Source: Schizophyllum amplum (lineage: Eukaryota; Basidiomycota; Agaricomycetes; Agaricales; Schizophyllaceae). From it: a stretch of DNA of 64,000 bases. The position numbers and the translations under genes were made by a program. How positions within the stretch are numbered: position 1 is the stretch's first letter; every line of letters begins with the position of its first letter. Under the pieces are notes generated by a model. That model saw nothing but the letters and a program-made list of their open reading frames with translations, searched no databases and had not been told where the DNA came from. The DNA is taken from the NCBI GenBank assembly GCA_007026445.1, contig VDMD01000078.1, forward strand, positions 54,795-118,794, read 5' to 3'. Below, piece after piece: positions 31,830 to 42,597 of this stretch.

Positions 31830-33441
31830 TCACCGTGGCCTCCAGCCCGGCCGCCTGAGATAATCATACAGCACCATAGTCGGACCCTCCGATCCTCCCA
31901 CATCGGCCATCCACAACTGTCCCGAGTAAATATCCAGATTCCACCCTTCCTGCTTCACATCCGCCGGAAATTTCAGATTGCGCGCGTAACACGGCGCCGG
32001 CTCCCCCGCATCTGCACAGTTTGCAGGCGGCAGCTGCACGGCACCCACCGTTACAACGCCCTTCATATCTGTTCGCCCTGCCCAGCATAACAGATAGTCC
32101 CCGTAACGCTGCGGCGTGAGCTTCTCATGCAAGCCGAGGAAGTCAAGCTCCCTGACAAAGCACGAGAGGGTAGGGGCCGCGGTGCCAGTGAGCGCGTAGA
32201 TGAAGCGAAGCTGGACATGGCGGCCGAGGAAAAAGACGCGGCCGTCGGGGGAGGTGTTGATGGACGTCGCGCACAGAGCAAATTTCATCTGCTCGGGATA
32301 GAGCGGGACAGTGCGAAGCGGCTGGTAGGGCTGCGGCTGGGCGCTAAAGGTGCCGGGGGCGGGGATGGCGTAGACAGCGACGTGATCGGGGAAGAGGCAG
32401 GTCAAGGCGGATTCCGTCATGGCGAGCTGTGGATACACGTCAACGACGGAGCTGTAAGAGGAAGATCAAACATACGCTGCACGTGTCACCCTCGATAGTC
32501 CATGACAGAACTTCTTGGGTGTTAAAATTCCATATACCTACACGATTCGGGCGCGTGAGGGTGTCCCAGAACACCATGTTGGACCCCACGCGCTCGAAAA
32601 CCACTGTGGATGGCAGAGTCAGGCTTGCGCGCCTGCGGAAGGCGAAAGGTCGCTCCGACGGGGATAGAGCCGTCTCCAACACCGTCAGCTTAGTCATGGA
32701 GCCGCTATCGGCGTTCCGGTGGCTAGATATTCGAGTAATGAGCTGACACCTCCAAGATCAAGGTATAACACTCACACGAGGACCACCTGCAGCTTCCCCT
32801 CTTGAGTCAACCAGTGACCATGGTCGTAGAGTCTCTCCCTGCCTAGTCGCATATCGCACACCGCGGCCAGCCGTAAGGCAGACACGGACGGTGCTGGTGG
32901 CAGGGCAATCAGATGGAGTGTGCCGGTGAGGGTCTTCAAGTCGATCCAGTGAGCAAGCATATAGCGCCCGCCCTCAAGAAGAGTCACCCATCTGCACGAC
33001 CAGCGATTTGGCTCGTCGGGTGCTAGCATCGGCAGGGGAAACTCTCGCGAGCGCACCGGCATGATAGGCGGCAGAGTCATTCGAGGCGGGCCCGTGTTCT
33101 TTCGAGGCCGGCCGGCGCTCAGGGGGCCTTCCTTGCAGATAATACGTAGAATTCGCTGCTGAGAAGTAGCGAGGTCCTCAAGCTCGGCACCCGACATGGT
33201 GTCGAAGGCGTTGTTGTAAACGATGTAGCCCGTCTCCAGTTGCACGCGCTTCGCCATGACAATCCAGAGGGAGCGAGAGTTTGACGCAGTGTAGAGTACG
33301 CGGCATGTCTGTTGAGTGAGATCAAACCGCTGTGCGCGAAGGAATTATTCAAGTTCTTACCTTGCGGAGACGCAGTACGTCGAGCGGAGTGGCGTGAAGC
33401 AGAATGCTGTAGTGAATGTCGCCGGGAAGGAACTGGAGCAT
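31830..33441 (-). CDS. F-box protein
   Basis: Minus strand, four exons, 33441-33361, 33308-32776, 32722-32476 and 32426-31830, 485 aa in one frame. The three introns are 49-53 bp. The F-box is at the N-terminus across intron 1 (LPGDIHYSILLHATPLDVLR, then KTCRVLYTASNSRSLW), with Leu-Pro and the Cys/Trp pattern of F-boxes. The rest (residues 60-485) has beta-rich segments (VGIWNFNTQEVLSW, WTIEGD, GQLWMADVGG), suggesting a repeat-type substrate-binding domain, but no clear WD signature is visible. F-box proteins normally link targets to SKP1-cullin ubiquitin ligases. Convergent with BTB1, spacer about 280 bp. Confidence 0.8.
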
Positions 33442-33787
33442 TTTGAATCAAGTGAGGGGCTGGATGTGAAGGAAAGGAGCTAGAGTATTGAGTGGCCAGC
33501 AAGTGGCAGATGCGGGCGCGGAGGAAGGGCTGAGCGTGGGACCACCGCGAGTTCGAACATGCGCGTGGCGAAGGCACGTGACTGCACGGCAATATCCGGA
33601 AGCAATGCTGCCGTTGGGCTGCCGCCGCCGCTCGCGTGCCACCAACACCACGACCAGTCGCGGCGTCAAGTCAGACGCTCGATTTCAATGGTGCAAGGCG
33701 TATGTGCGTTGCCAGTCGGGTTGTGCTACAGCGGTGCTACCGAGTTCAAAACTAGTCGCTATATAGAAGTAAGCAATAGTACAAAAA
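33442..33787. promoter_or_regulatory. Upstream region of the F-box gene
   Basis: 346 bp. It contains CACGTGAC-N3-ACGGCAATATCCG at 33575-33598, about 135 nt upstream of the F-box ATG and identical to the copy at 23720-23743 apart from the 3-nt spacer. The BTB2 stop lies at its right edge. Confidence 0.4.
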
Positions 33788-34832
33788 TCAAGCGCGCGGC
33801 GCGTCGAGGTCGCGAGCCTTGATAGCAAGTAAATCCTGCCACGAAGGGAGCTCCAGTGTCGCTGGTAGTTCTTCCCAGAACATCATGCACGCATCTGAGT
33901 ACTGCTCCAGCATGATTCGGCAGCAAGCAGGACAAATATCGTTAGCCATATGATGTCCTTCAGACGAGCGGCTGTAGTAAGTAAGGGGGATAACCTGCAA
34001 AGCTTCGATTGTATCGCACTGTCTGCGTCTCTCGTAATCCTTGCAAAGGGAGTCATGTGCACATTCCGAATCACTGAATCCTGACACAAAGCCCACCGGA
34101 AAATGCTGCTGAACGAGATTCGCAATCTTGTACAGACGTACGACGAGCGTAAGTGATATGGCGCAGTCCGAGTTTACGATGTCGTCGATCGCATATGTTG
34201 AGGTCCATGTGTCAGTATGCATGGCATAGACGGTGAAGGGGACGAGCCAGAGAGCGCCGATTTCGTTCGCTACGGTGTAGACGCGTGCATCGAAAGCGAC
34301 CGGTGATTCGGCGCCTTGAAGCTGGATGTTGTTCACCTGCGACGTCCAGTTCAATGAGATATCTTGGACGCCATCCACGTCGGTGGGGAAGCACGCGGCA
34401 AGGTGGACGAGGGCGCGCCGGCGGAGGTACTGCACGTCGTACTTGTGGCTCAGACGCAGCACCGCCAGCAGCTGACTAGATCCAACAGGGGTTGGATGAG
34501 CCTCAAAGTCCCTAAATGCATGGTTCGTGTCAGGTGAGAACTCCAAGCGGAAGATACATAACGCACCCGGGAAGAAACATCGCTCGAAGCCAATGAGTGA
34601 CCTCTTCCTGCGGATCCGGAAGCGCGACGACGGGGAGTGCATCCATCACATCCGTCCCATGCATCATATCCTCTCCATGCGGCGGTTGAGGTATTGAGAA
34701 CATGTCCGCGAGGACGGAGGACTGCGAGGCGAGGAAGCCTTTGTACACGCGACAGACGCGGTCGCCGACGCGGATGATGACGTTCCCATCGGGGAACCAG
34801 AGGTCTTCAACTTTGTTGAGTGCGGCTGACAT
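33788..34832 (-). CDS. BTB/POZ-domain protein 2 (BTB2)
   Basis: Minus strand, exons 34832-34567 and 34511-33788, 329 aa. The BTB core is VEDLWFPDGNVIIRVGDRVC, then RVYKGFLASQSSVLADMFSI. The intron is 55 bp with a GTGCGT donor and TTTAG acceptor, at the family position right after the AMFLPG segment. Exon 2 begins DFEAHPTPVGSSQLLAVLRL and continues SHKYDVQYLRRRAL. The C-terminus has Cys pairs (CPACC) followed by FWEELPATLELPSWQDLLAI and KARDL, a pattern shared by BTB1-5. The only BTB gene of the cluster on the minus strand; head-to-head with BTB3. Confidence 0.87.
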
Positions 34833-35225
34833 CTTAGGCCTTCGTCGACGCCAGAGGGGGATGATTCTGGCTCAATGTAGCGAGGAGGAGAAGCGTCGAG
34901 ACACAGAGATGAGCGAATGCCGAAGTGATCGGTGCGAGAATCACCAGAGCAAGAACTGTAGAAGACGGATGGAGGACGTTGTCGATGCGACTGGGGTTCA
35001 TGGGGTGTGTCTTCGACGCGACTGAGCTCGGCGTTCTCCTCGTCAGCGGGTCGACGTCGTCTACGAAAAGGAAATCTCGAGCATTGTTCACGCGCTGTTT
35101 ATTCTGGATCTTCGGGCCGATCGCCGGCCGCCTTTGTTTGCCCTTTCTTCAACTTCAAGCCTCTCTCTCTACGCTTCTTTTCCTAGTCGACCTGGACTAC
35201 GCGCCTTTCCTCAGCAACGCCTCTG
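34833..35225. promoter_or_regulatory. Divergent promoter of BTB2 and BTB3
   Basis: A 393-bp shared upstream region between two head-to-head BTB genes. The BTB3 side is pyrimidine-rich (CTCTCTCTCTACGCTTCTT near 35162). No TATA box seen on either side. Confidence 0.5.
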
Positions 35226-36273
35226 ATGTCTACTCCCCTCGAAAAAGTCGAAGATCTCTGGTTCCTCGACGGCAACATCTTCATCCGCGTCGGCAATAAC
35301 GTCTGTCGCGTCTACCAGGGCTTTCTCGCGTCTCAGTCTTCTGTCTTGTCCGACATGTTCGCTATGCCCCAACCGCCAGAAGGGGCAAATATGCTAGGCG
35401 GGCACCCCGTCATGGCGTTTCCAGACGCGCCGGAAGAGGTCACTCACTGGCTTCGAGCCATGATGCTGCCAGGGTGCGTCGTGTAGGACTCAATTTTCGG
35501 AGCCCATGGTCTAACGAGCTTCGCGATACTTCAGAAACTTCGGAAGCTATCCACACAAGGTCACCGCCGACCAACTACTCGCCGTTCTGCGTCTCAGCCA
35601 CAAGTACGACGTGCAGCACCTCCGCCGCCGCGCTCTCGAGCACCTCGCTGGCTTGCTTCCTGTTGACCTCGACAAGATCAAGGCCAAAGGGAGGGACTCC
35701 ACCGTGAATGCCTCCCTCCACGATCTGGATTTATCCTTATATCCCCGCATCAACGCCATCGTCCACGAAGTCGGCGCCCTCTGGCTCGTTCCCGCCCTCC
35801 TCTACGAGCTCCACGGGCAGGTGCAGGCGTGCTACCTAGACTTCATAGCCGAAATGCCCTATCCCCTGACGACCCAACTCATCATCCGCCTGTACAAAAT
35901 CGCGCAGCTCACGTCTCACCACTTCTCCGTGGCCAGGCTCGTAACACACGGTACACTCTGCAAACGCTCACCGCCTTGTGGGGCGACAGAGAACGGAGAC
36001 CTGTGCGGCTCTGCTGCGATGTTGCACCACGAACCCCTCACTTACTACTCGTGTGCCGATTACTACGTTGATGGCGTTCATTACGTCGACAGCCAAGGAC
36101 ATGCCTACGAAGGGGATGCAGATTTCTGTGAGGCCTGTAGCCAAGCTATGCGTGCGCGACATACACGCGCTTGCTCGAAGTTTTGGGACGAATTGCCGGA
36201 ATCGCTTGGCCTCCCCCAGTGGAAAGATCTGCTCGCCGCGAAGGCCAGCGACCTCGGAGACGACGCAGAATAG
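35226..36273 (+). CDS. BTB/POZ-domain protein 3 (BTB3)
   Basis: Exons 35226-35473 and 35535-36273, 328 aa. BTB core VEDLWFLDGNIFIRVGNNVC and RVYQGFLASQSSVLSDMFAM. The 61-bp intron has a GTGCGT donor after AMMLPG and contains a stop, so splicing is required. Exon 2 opens NFGSYPHKVTADQLLAVLRL and keeps the family helices and the C-terminal Cys motif (FCEACSQAMRARH), FWDELPESLGLPQWKDLLAA and KASDL. Role as for other single-domain BTB proteins; partners unknown. Confidence 0.87.
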
Positions 36274-36845
36274 CATTGATACACTTTTGTACAGTAGTGA
36301 TATTGAACATGATGCCCAAAGATTGTCATAGCTGCAGCGCCACGAATGGTGCCCGTTCAGATCAGGCAGACATAATCTTATTAGCAGCCTGATCTATGGA
36401 AACTTCTTGGCTTTTAGAAACTCGTCTATATGGTACGTCAAGGGCAGGGGCTGCCGCATACTCTGGATTCCGCCTGGGTGGAACCACACCTTCATGCGCA
36501 CGATCTCGCGCGACGAGTTTGGCACATATCGCGCGACGCCGAGTTCGGCGCGGTATCGTACATGTCTACAGACCCCGACTGCCCAGCGAGCGGGTCCAAC
36601 AGGTCAGTGGTGGTGAAGTGTTGATTTGGGCTCAGTGTTTTCTGCAGACGAGGGATAGCAGCGAGAGTGTGGGAGTCATGAGGGCGGGAGTAGAGCCAAG
36701 TTTGACTGTGTTTGTCCCGGTGGTTTCTGTCGGTGACTCCGGGCCGACCATTCACTTCCGCCGATCAATTCCAGCTTTGCTTGCCTTGGTCTCTCTCGAC
36801 GCGCGTGAACGTCGCAAGTTCTTCACCCTCACTTTAAAATCTGCG
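36274..36845 (+). promoter_or_regulatory. Intergenic region BTB3-BTB4 with duplicated promoter
   Basis: The last 160 bp (about 36684-36845) are nearly identical to 38244-38399 upstream of BTB5. Shared blocks include GGAGTAGAGCCAAGTTTGAC and CGGGCCGACCATTCACTTCC, then a TTTAAAATCTGCG just before the ATG. At 36420-36600 there is a short ORF-like stretch ending in a GT donor-like site. It may be a remnant exon, but I do not recognise it. Confidence 0.5.
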
Positions 36846-37897
36846 ATGACCGTCCCTCTCTGCAAGGTCGGCGATCTCTGGTTCCCCGACGGGAATCTCC
36901 TCATACGCGTTGGTGACCGCGTCTGCCGCGTCTATCAAGGCTTCCTCGCCTCGCAATCCCCCGTTATGGGCGACATGTTCTCGTTCCCCCAGCCCTCAGA
37001 GGGTGCGGATATGGTGGAAGGAGTCCCCGCTGTGAGGCTTCCGGACCCGCCGGAAGAGGTTACCCACTGGCTGCGAGCCATGCTGCTCCCTTGGTGCGTC
37101 GTGCTTCTTCAGGACATGGGTCTTCGACTGACGCGTACACCGTTCCTAGGACGTTCCCGGGCTACCCAAATTATACAGAAATCGATCAGCTGCTGGCGGT
37201 ACTGCGCCTGAGCCACAAGTACGACGTGCAGTACCTCCGCCGCCGCGCTCTGGAACACTTCGCTGCCCTGCTGCCCGTCGATGTCGACAACGTCAAGGCC
37301 AACGCGCATCATTTCAAGTCAAGAAATATCTCGCACGAGTGCCCGCTATCAGTCTATCTGCGGATCAACTCCATCGCGCACGAAGTCGGCGCCCTCTGGC
37401 TTATCCCCTGCATCATATACGAACTTCATCAGTTCATGTACGACGACCCATGCGCCCTCGACAACATATCGACAGAGTCACCACCCTTGACCACGCAGCT
37501 CCTCATCCGCCTATACAAGATCTCTCATCTCATCACCCAACAATTCTGTCTTGCCCATCTGGTCAGGCATGTCGCAGACTGTGGTCAGCGACAGCCTTGC
37601 GGGGCGGAAAGGCGCGTCACTCGTAGTGATTGGGACGAGGAATTGCATAAAGATCCCGTCTGCTTCTACTCTGGACTCGATGAGATTGCCGAGGATGGCA
37701 AGAGCGTAGCCTGTCTAGGCAGGGGCTTTGAGGACACCCAGAATCTCTGTTATTCCTGCCGCCTGGACATGCGCGCGCGACACCTGCACGCATGCAAGAT
37801 TTTCTGGAATGCGTTGCCGAAATCCCTAGGCCTTCCGATGTGGAAAGATCTGCTGGCCACGAAGGCCAGCGATCTTGGAGACGACATGAAAACGTGA
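36846..37897 (+). CDS. BTB/POZ-domain protein 4 (BTB4)
   Basis: Exons 36846-37093 and 37150-37897, 331 aa. N-terminus MTVPLCKVGDLWFPDGN, almost the same as BTB5; BTB core RVYQGFLASQSPVMGDMFSF. The 56-bp intron has a GTGCGT donor after AMLLP and a CCTAG acceptor. Exon 2 opens TFPGYPNYTEIDQLLAVLRL and SHKYDVQYLRRRAL. The C-terminus has CYSCRLDMRARH, FWNALPKSLGLPMWKDLLAT and KASDLG. With BTB5 it forms a tandem pair that shares its promoter sequence. Confidence 0.87.
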
Positions 37898-38399
37898 TGA
37901 CCCTCATTTGTACGGTGATAAATTGGTAACGTAGTCTCCCGTAGGCAGTAATGGTAAATGGAGACATTCAATCAGAGTTGTGAATGCTGCCACCGCGAAT
38001 CGGAATCGAAATTTCAGTCATCATCCGCATTCTTGACAAGACACAATGGGCAGCTTGATTTCGTTCGTGTCGTCGGCGTCGTACGGGCCCTCGTCCGTGT
38101 CGTCGTACTTCTCGTCCGTGTCGTCGTACTTCTCGTCCGTGTCGTCGTACTTCTCGTCCGTGTCGTGAGAGCGGATGAATGAAGAGATAGTAGTACAGTT
38201 AATAGGAAGTGGGCGGCAGCGAAAGATGGAGGACTCGTGAGGGCTGGGAGTAGAGCCAAGTTTGACTGTGTTTGTCCCGGTGGTTTCTGTCGGAGACTTC
38301 GGGCCGACCATTCACTTCCGCCGATCTTGCGTCTTGCCTTGGTCCCTCTCGACGCGCGTGAACGGCCGGAGGTTCTTCATGCTCCCTATAAAATCTGCG
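37898..38399 (+). promoter_or_regulatory. Intergenic region BTB4-BTB5 with duplicated promoter
   Basis: It contains a 21-bp tandem repeat (38090-38166) and, from 38244, the upstream block shared with BTB4 (36684-36845). CCTATAAAATCTGCG directly precedes the ATG. No gene is supported; the minus-strand ORF across the repeat lacks other evidence. Confidence 0.5.
38090..38166. repeat. 21-bp tandem repeat, 3.7 copies
   Basis: Near-perfect copies of CTCGTCCGTGTCGTCGTACTT start at 38090, 38111, 38132 and 38153 (the last partial). On the minus strand they would read as an acidic DDTDEKY heptapeptide repeat, but there is no independent sign that this is translated. Confidence 0.9.
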
Positions 38400-39435
38400 A
38401 TGACTGTCCCTCTCTGCAAGGTCGAAGACCTCTGGTTTCCTGACGGGAACGTTATCATCCGTATCGGCGATCGCGTCTGCCGCGTCTACCGAGGCTACCT
38501 TGCCTCGCAATCCCCCGTCATGGCCGACATGTTCTCGATCACCCAGCCGTCGGAGGGGGCGGATATGGTGGGAGAAGTCCCCGCTATGAGGCTCCCGGAC
38601 CCGCCGGAGGAGGTTACCCACTGGCTGCGAGCGATGCTGCTCCCTCAGTGCGTTGTCTGTTCCAAAACATCATGGATCTCCGATTGACGCCTACACCGCT
38701 CCCAGGACGTTCCCCAGCTATCCAAACCGCGTTGGACCTGATCAGCTGCTCTCGGTACTCCGCTTGAGCCACAAATACGACGTGCAGTATCTCCGCCAGC
38801 GCGCTCTCCACCATCTCGCTGCCTTCTTCCCCACCGATTTGGCTGCGGCGCAAGCATGGGACGGAACAGCACACTATATCCCACTAGAAGAGACGGAGCT
38901 AGTCGAATTCGAGCCACGCGTGAGCGCGATTGCGCACGAAGTAGGCGCGCTCTGGCTCATCCCCTTCGCCATGTATGATCTGTATAGCTGGACATGGGCA
39001 GAGGCGCACGATATCGCCACCGTCGTTGATCCGCAGAGCGTTTCATCTCTCCAGGCCGTGCTGTATGCGTACAAGGTCGCCGTCCATGTCCAAAACTGCT
39101 TCATAGCGGAGGATTGGCTGTCTGGCGATTCCCCTTCGAATTGCTCCTCGCGTTGCTTGAAACGCGAGAGGTACAGAATATTGGACGACCATGACATGTG
39201 GAACGAGTTGCACTACGGCCCCCTCACCTTCTACACGCGCGGCTCTGAGGGGGTTTATAATATGCATGCGGACAGCGACCTATGCGGGGATTGCTGTCGG
39301 TTTCTTCGCCAGACGTACTCAGAGAAATGTACGTACTTCTGGAATAGATTACCGCAGGCGATGGGGCTTCCACCATGGACGGAATTGCTTGCTACAAAGG
39401 CTCGGGATCTCGCTCTTGACACGTCGGACGCATAA
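38400..39435 (+). CDS. BTB/POZ-domain protein 5 (BTB5)
   Basis: Exons 38400-38647 and 38706-39435, 325 aa. N-terminus MTVPLCKVEDLWFPDGNVII; BTB core RVYRGYLASQSPVMADMFSI. The 58-bp intron has a GTGCGT donor and CCCAG acceptor. Exon 2 opens TFPSYPNRVGPDQLLSVLRL and SHKYDVQYLRQRAL; the C-terminal half includes CGDCCRFLRQTYSEKC and FWNRLPQAMGLPPWTELLAT. Its last 310 bp are duplicated, with frameshifts, at 53266-53571, where they mark the left edge of the second unit of the large duplication. Confidence 0.88.
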
Positions 39436-40172
39436 TCTAATTTTTGCGACTCCTTAATGCTAATGACCTGAAGCCTTACCCGTACCCCTTGCACCGCAAA
39501 TTGGACCGAAATTTCTTCCGGCGATATTGAGACGATATGTGGCATTTGCGTCGGAATTCGGCCGGTTTTTACGTCGATCGCATGTTGTCCATATTCATTC
39601 CTGAAGAACTCGCCGTCCTGTGCGATGCTTCGCGTTTCTTCTGGCCAAATGGATGACTATAGACTTGTAGTAATTTTGTCGAACGTGCCGCCCAATGTTA
39701 AGTATGTTCTTGCTTCTCTCTCTCACACCATCGTCAATCATGTGTCCCTCCAACGCCAGCATCGTCGATCTTCAGTCTGCCGCCAGCGCATTCCATTCAA
39801 GCACGGCTGCCGACAACGGAGAGGACGGTGCCCACGCACTACGACAGGGATGACGTGCGATTTGGGTGGTCGTCGGGCCAGTGGTCAAGGAGTGACCCCG
39901 GAGCCGCGTACGGCGCTCCCGTGCCACAGCCTGCACGCACAGAGCATGATTAACCGAGGTCCCCACAGCCCATGTTTGAGACGACTCGGGGGACGATAGT
40001 AACGACTTGTGGATAGCAATAGGCGGGAACGACGGGGAAGTCGAGGTGCGTCGACAGTTGTGGGGACACAATCCCGGACACCGACTAGCAGCTGACATCT
40101 CATGCAGAATATGAACCCTCGCAGCAGAGCTTTCTAGTGTCCCAGTCCGTGCCGGAGAACTGCGCTTGACAG

Positions 40173-40392
40173 GTGCTCGTCGTTCAGCTATGGAGATGAT
40201 ACCTTCAAGCACACCGATTTGTTTCTGATCGACGAAGCTCCCGATGCGACGCCTCTCCCCTCGCATGTTACCTCGTCCGAGCCCGGCGGCGGCGAGGCTT
40301 ACTCGCGGCCGACCACTGCCTTTTCGATCATGCGTTTGGCGCGCCGCGTGTGCTCACACCTGAGCTTGAAACACGCTGCAGTGCATGTCTAG
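40173..40392 (+). other. Exon-like open frame of unknown function
   Basis: Follows a TTGACAG acceptor-like site and stays open to a TAG at 40390-40392. The peptide (FSYGDDTFKHTDLFLIDEA, then a Ser/Pro/Gly stretch and IMRLARRVCSHLSLKHA) has a protein-like composition. I cannot connect it to a start codon or a family. It may be a terminal exon or a remnant. Confidence 0.25.
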
Positions 40393-40818
40393 TAGGAAAT
40401 CGCGTCGCTGACGGTGTCATGAAGTCGCCACAAACGCGTCGGCGTGCAAGAGGTAAGCAAATCATGCATATATGCGCGCATATACTCACATCTCTAGGTT
40501 ACAGGTCGTCCCCGCACTCATATCACGCACCACGCGTGCCCTGCATGTCAGCCATTCCTCGATAAGTCGTCGTCGACGGCGACACGGATGGGCGGCGCCC
40601 CCCGACTTTTCTTTGTGACGCGCATTCGGTTCACCGTCTGGCGGACGCGAGGCGGGGCGGGGCTGGTGCGATGGGTGGCATATCGGTACAGGTGTGTGTT
40701 GCGTTGTAGAGCAGAAGCGTCTGACCAAGAGGGGCAGGAGTCAGGGAACGAACATGGTCGAGAAGCGGGGCTGGTATCTTCGGCTGTGCAGGTCCGTGCG
40801 TGTTCAAGAGCTGCGAGT

Positions 40819-41172
40819 TCATGTAGCTGAGATCCATAGAGATGGTGGGCGACTCGGTCCGAGTCGGTCGCCACAGTCGGCATTCGGAGGTTCGGCGGCT
40901 TCAGGGAGGGCAGGCGGGAGGAGGACGTGGTCTCCGTCAATGGCGAGGTGAATGGGTCTTGGAGTTCGTCGGTACGGGACCGCGGCTTTCTGGACATCAA
41001 GCTCCCTGATGTTGCTTTCAGCCGCCGCCTTGCGCACTTCGGAGATCCTGAGTGGGACGAGGGAGCGATGATTCGTGCTGCCAGAACGCGCGCGAGCCTG
41101 CGCTACCGCGTCGTTCGCAGCGAGCAAGGGCGTCGGAGGCGCAGTAGACAGGTCGGTGACGTATTTGTCCAT
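40819..41172 (-). CDS. Small hypothetical protein
   Basis: A 117-aa ORF starting MDKYVTDLSTAPPTPLLAAN. It has an Ala/Arg-rich helical middle (ISEVRKAAAESNIRELDVQ) and a Pro-rich end. An overlapping minus-strand frame at 40548-41000 could be a downstream exon. No homologue in the window and no clear promoter, so it could be a chance ORF. Confidence 0.25.
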   Translation of the reverse strand: MDKYVTDLSTAPPTPLLAANDAVAQARARSGSTNHRSLVPLRISEVRKAAAESNIRELDVQKAAVPYRRTPRPIHLAIDGDHVLLPPALPEAAEPPNADCGDRLGPSRPPSLWISAT

Positions 41173-41475
41173 GCCTGTACAGGGTCTCCCTGCGAAGGGG
41201 AGGCCATATTATGCTCGGTGTAGGGTGAACAGCGACAGCGCGGCGCCGAGCAGGAGAGCCGCCTTTCTAGAATTGAATGTATTTAGCATAGATGTGACTT
41301 ATACATGGCATTTACATGGCTAATACACGTCCGAAACGGACCATTTACTACAAATCTCTGCCAGCATAAATGTGGCTTAAACTTCGCTTGTATTCGTCAT
41401 AAACGGCCCATTTTCGCCGGATCTATTCAGAAAGAATTTTGGGCCAATTTGCGGTGTTGCTCTCAACACATTACA

Positions 41476-41955
41476 ACTGTTCCGGAATGTAATGGCAAAC
41501 GCGAGTTTTTTTGACGGAAATTACTTGTCACCCAAAAAGGCAATCTGGAATTTCTGGATCACGTGCTGAGTGTATGTTGGCTCGTCACGCGTCACAGCTT
41601 GTCGTCTTCGTTTGCGAGACGGGGAAAATTTCATGGTGGCTGAGAATGACTATCACTATGTTTTTTCACCGTTCTCGTAATATGTACTTGCTGCAGAGCG
41701 GGCAGACACGTCGTCAAGGCTCCGGGGCACGAGGCGTCCTCGGTTGGGAGCTTCTTCGAGAGGGGAGTATCTTCAATGGTCTTGGAGTATTCAGGTCATC
41801 ACTCGGATGGTACTGGCATTTTTCCAAGTGCTCTCTCCTCTCAGGCGACTGCAGCGACCAGCCGTCAGCGTCAGGGGAAATGCGGAATTGCCTAATCGAG
41901 CGACAATGCATTTCCGCCGAAAAATTCGGTGATTGCCATTACATTCCGGAACAGT
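41476..41955. mobile_element. 480-bp MITE-like inverted-repeat element
   Basis: The left end ACTGTTCCGGAATGTAATGG is perfectly inverted at the right end (41933-41955), 23 bp exact; a weaker inverted match extends to about 60 bp (GACGGAAAT against GGCGGAAAT). No coding capacity. No convincing target duplication. Its right end is within a few bases of the point (41958) where homology with the second large-duplication unit begins. Confidence 0.7.
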
Positions 41956-42089
41956 AATAAGTGACTTTGCATTTGCATGTGTAGTCTCCCCATTGCATGC
42001 GTAGTTCGCCTCGCGCGGCAGCGCAAATTGTTATCATTCTCGGTTCTTCAACCGCCTGCTTCGCACGGCGCCGTCCACTGTGGCCATCT

Positions 42090-42152
42090 ACCGTACGCTC
42101 TGGGAAAACTACCATACGCTCTGGGAGAACTACCGTACGCTCTGGGGAAACA
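42090..42152. repeat. 21-bp tandem repeat (3 copies)
   Basis: Three copies of ACCGTACGCTCTGGGAAAACT start at 42090, 42111 and 42132. The corresponding place in unit 2 (about 53752) has a single copy. Confidence 0.8.
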
Positions 42153-42597
42153 ACCACCCGCTACTTAGGCGTCTGCTGCCTGTATAAGTAACACAAATAC
42201 AGGGGATTATTATAGACCCAGTCGTACGCGACCACGCGTGCACACCCACCAAGAACGCGCACACCCACCAAGGACGACCCCAGTCCACCTCAGGCCAACA
42301 AAGCGCAGGAACATGTGATTTGGAAGCACAAGCCCATGCGATTGAAAAGGGCAGGCTAGTTTGACGGGTAAAGAGAACACGGAGAACGACGTTTGCTACA
42401 ACATGATGGCTTGCGTGGGATTAGAAGGATGAGTACAGTGAGGAATGGAGTTGGAGGAAGAGAATCCGGAGGGGAGAAACGGTGTGATACGAAGGAGCAG
42501 AAACGGTGTGATACGAAGGCGAGAAACGGTGAGTTATGACGAGGAAACATGCGGTCTATAGCGGAAGATTGCGGATGAGGACATGGAGGATGGTGGA

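Larger units (their letters stand above)
39436..41475. other. Region with exon-like ORFs, present only next to BTB5
   Basis: It lies between BTB5 and the start of the duplicated block; from about 39470 rightwards it is absent from the second unit, where the BTB fragment connects almost directly to the homologue of 41958. It has two weakly supported coding stretches (40173-40392 plus, 40819-41172 minus). The AT-richer 41280-41475 holds nothing recognisable. Confidence 0.4.

Noticed and set aside
38021..38311. Minus-strand ORF encoding an acidic DDTDEKY repeat
   Set aside because: The repeat length is a multiple of three, so openness is expected; no homologue, promoter or conserved flank.
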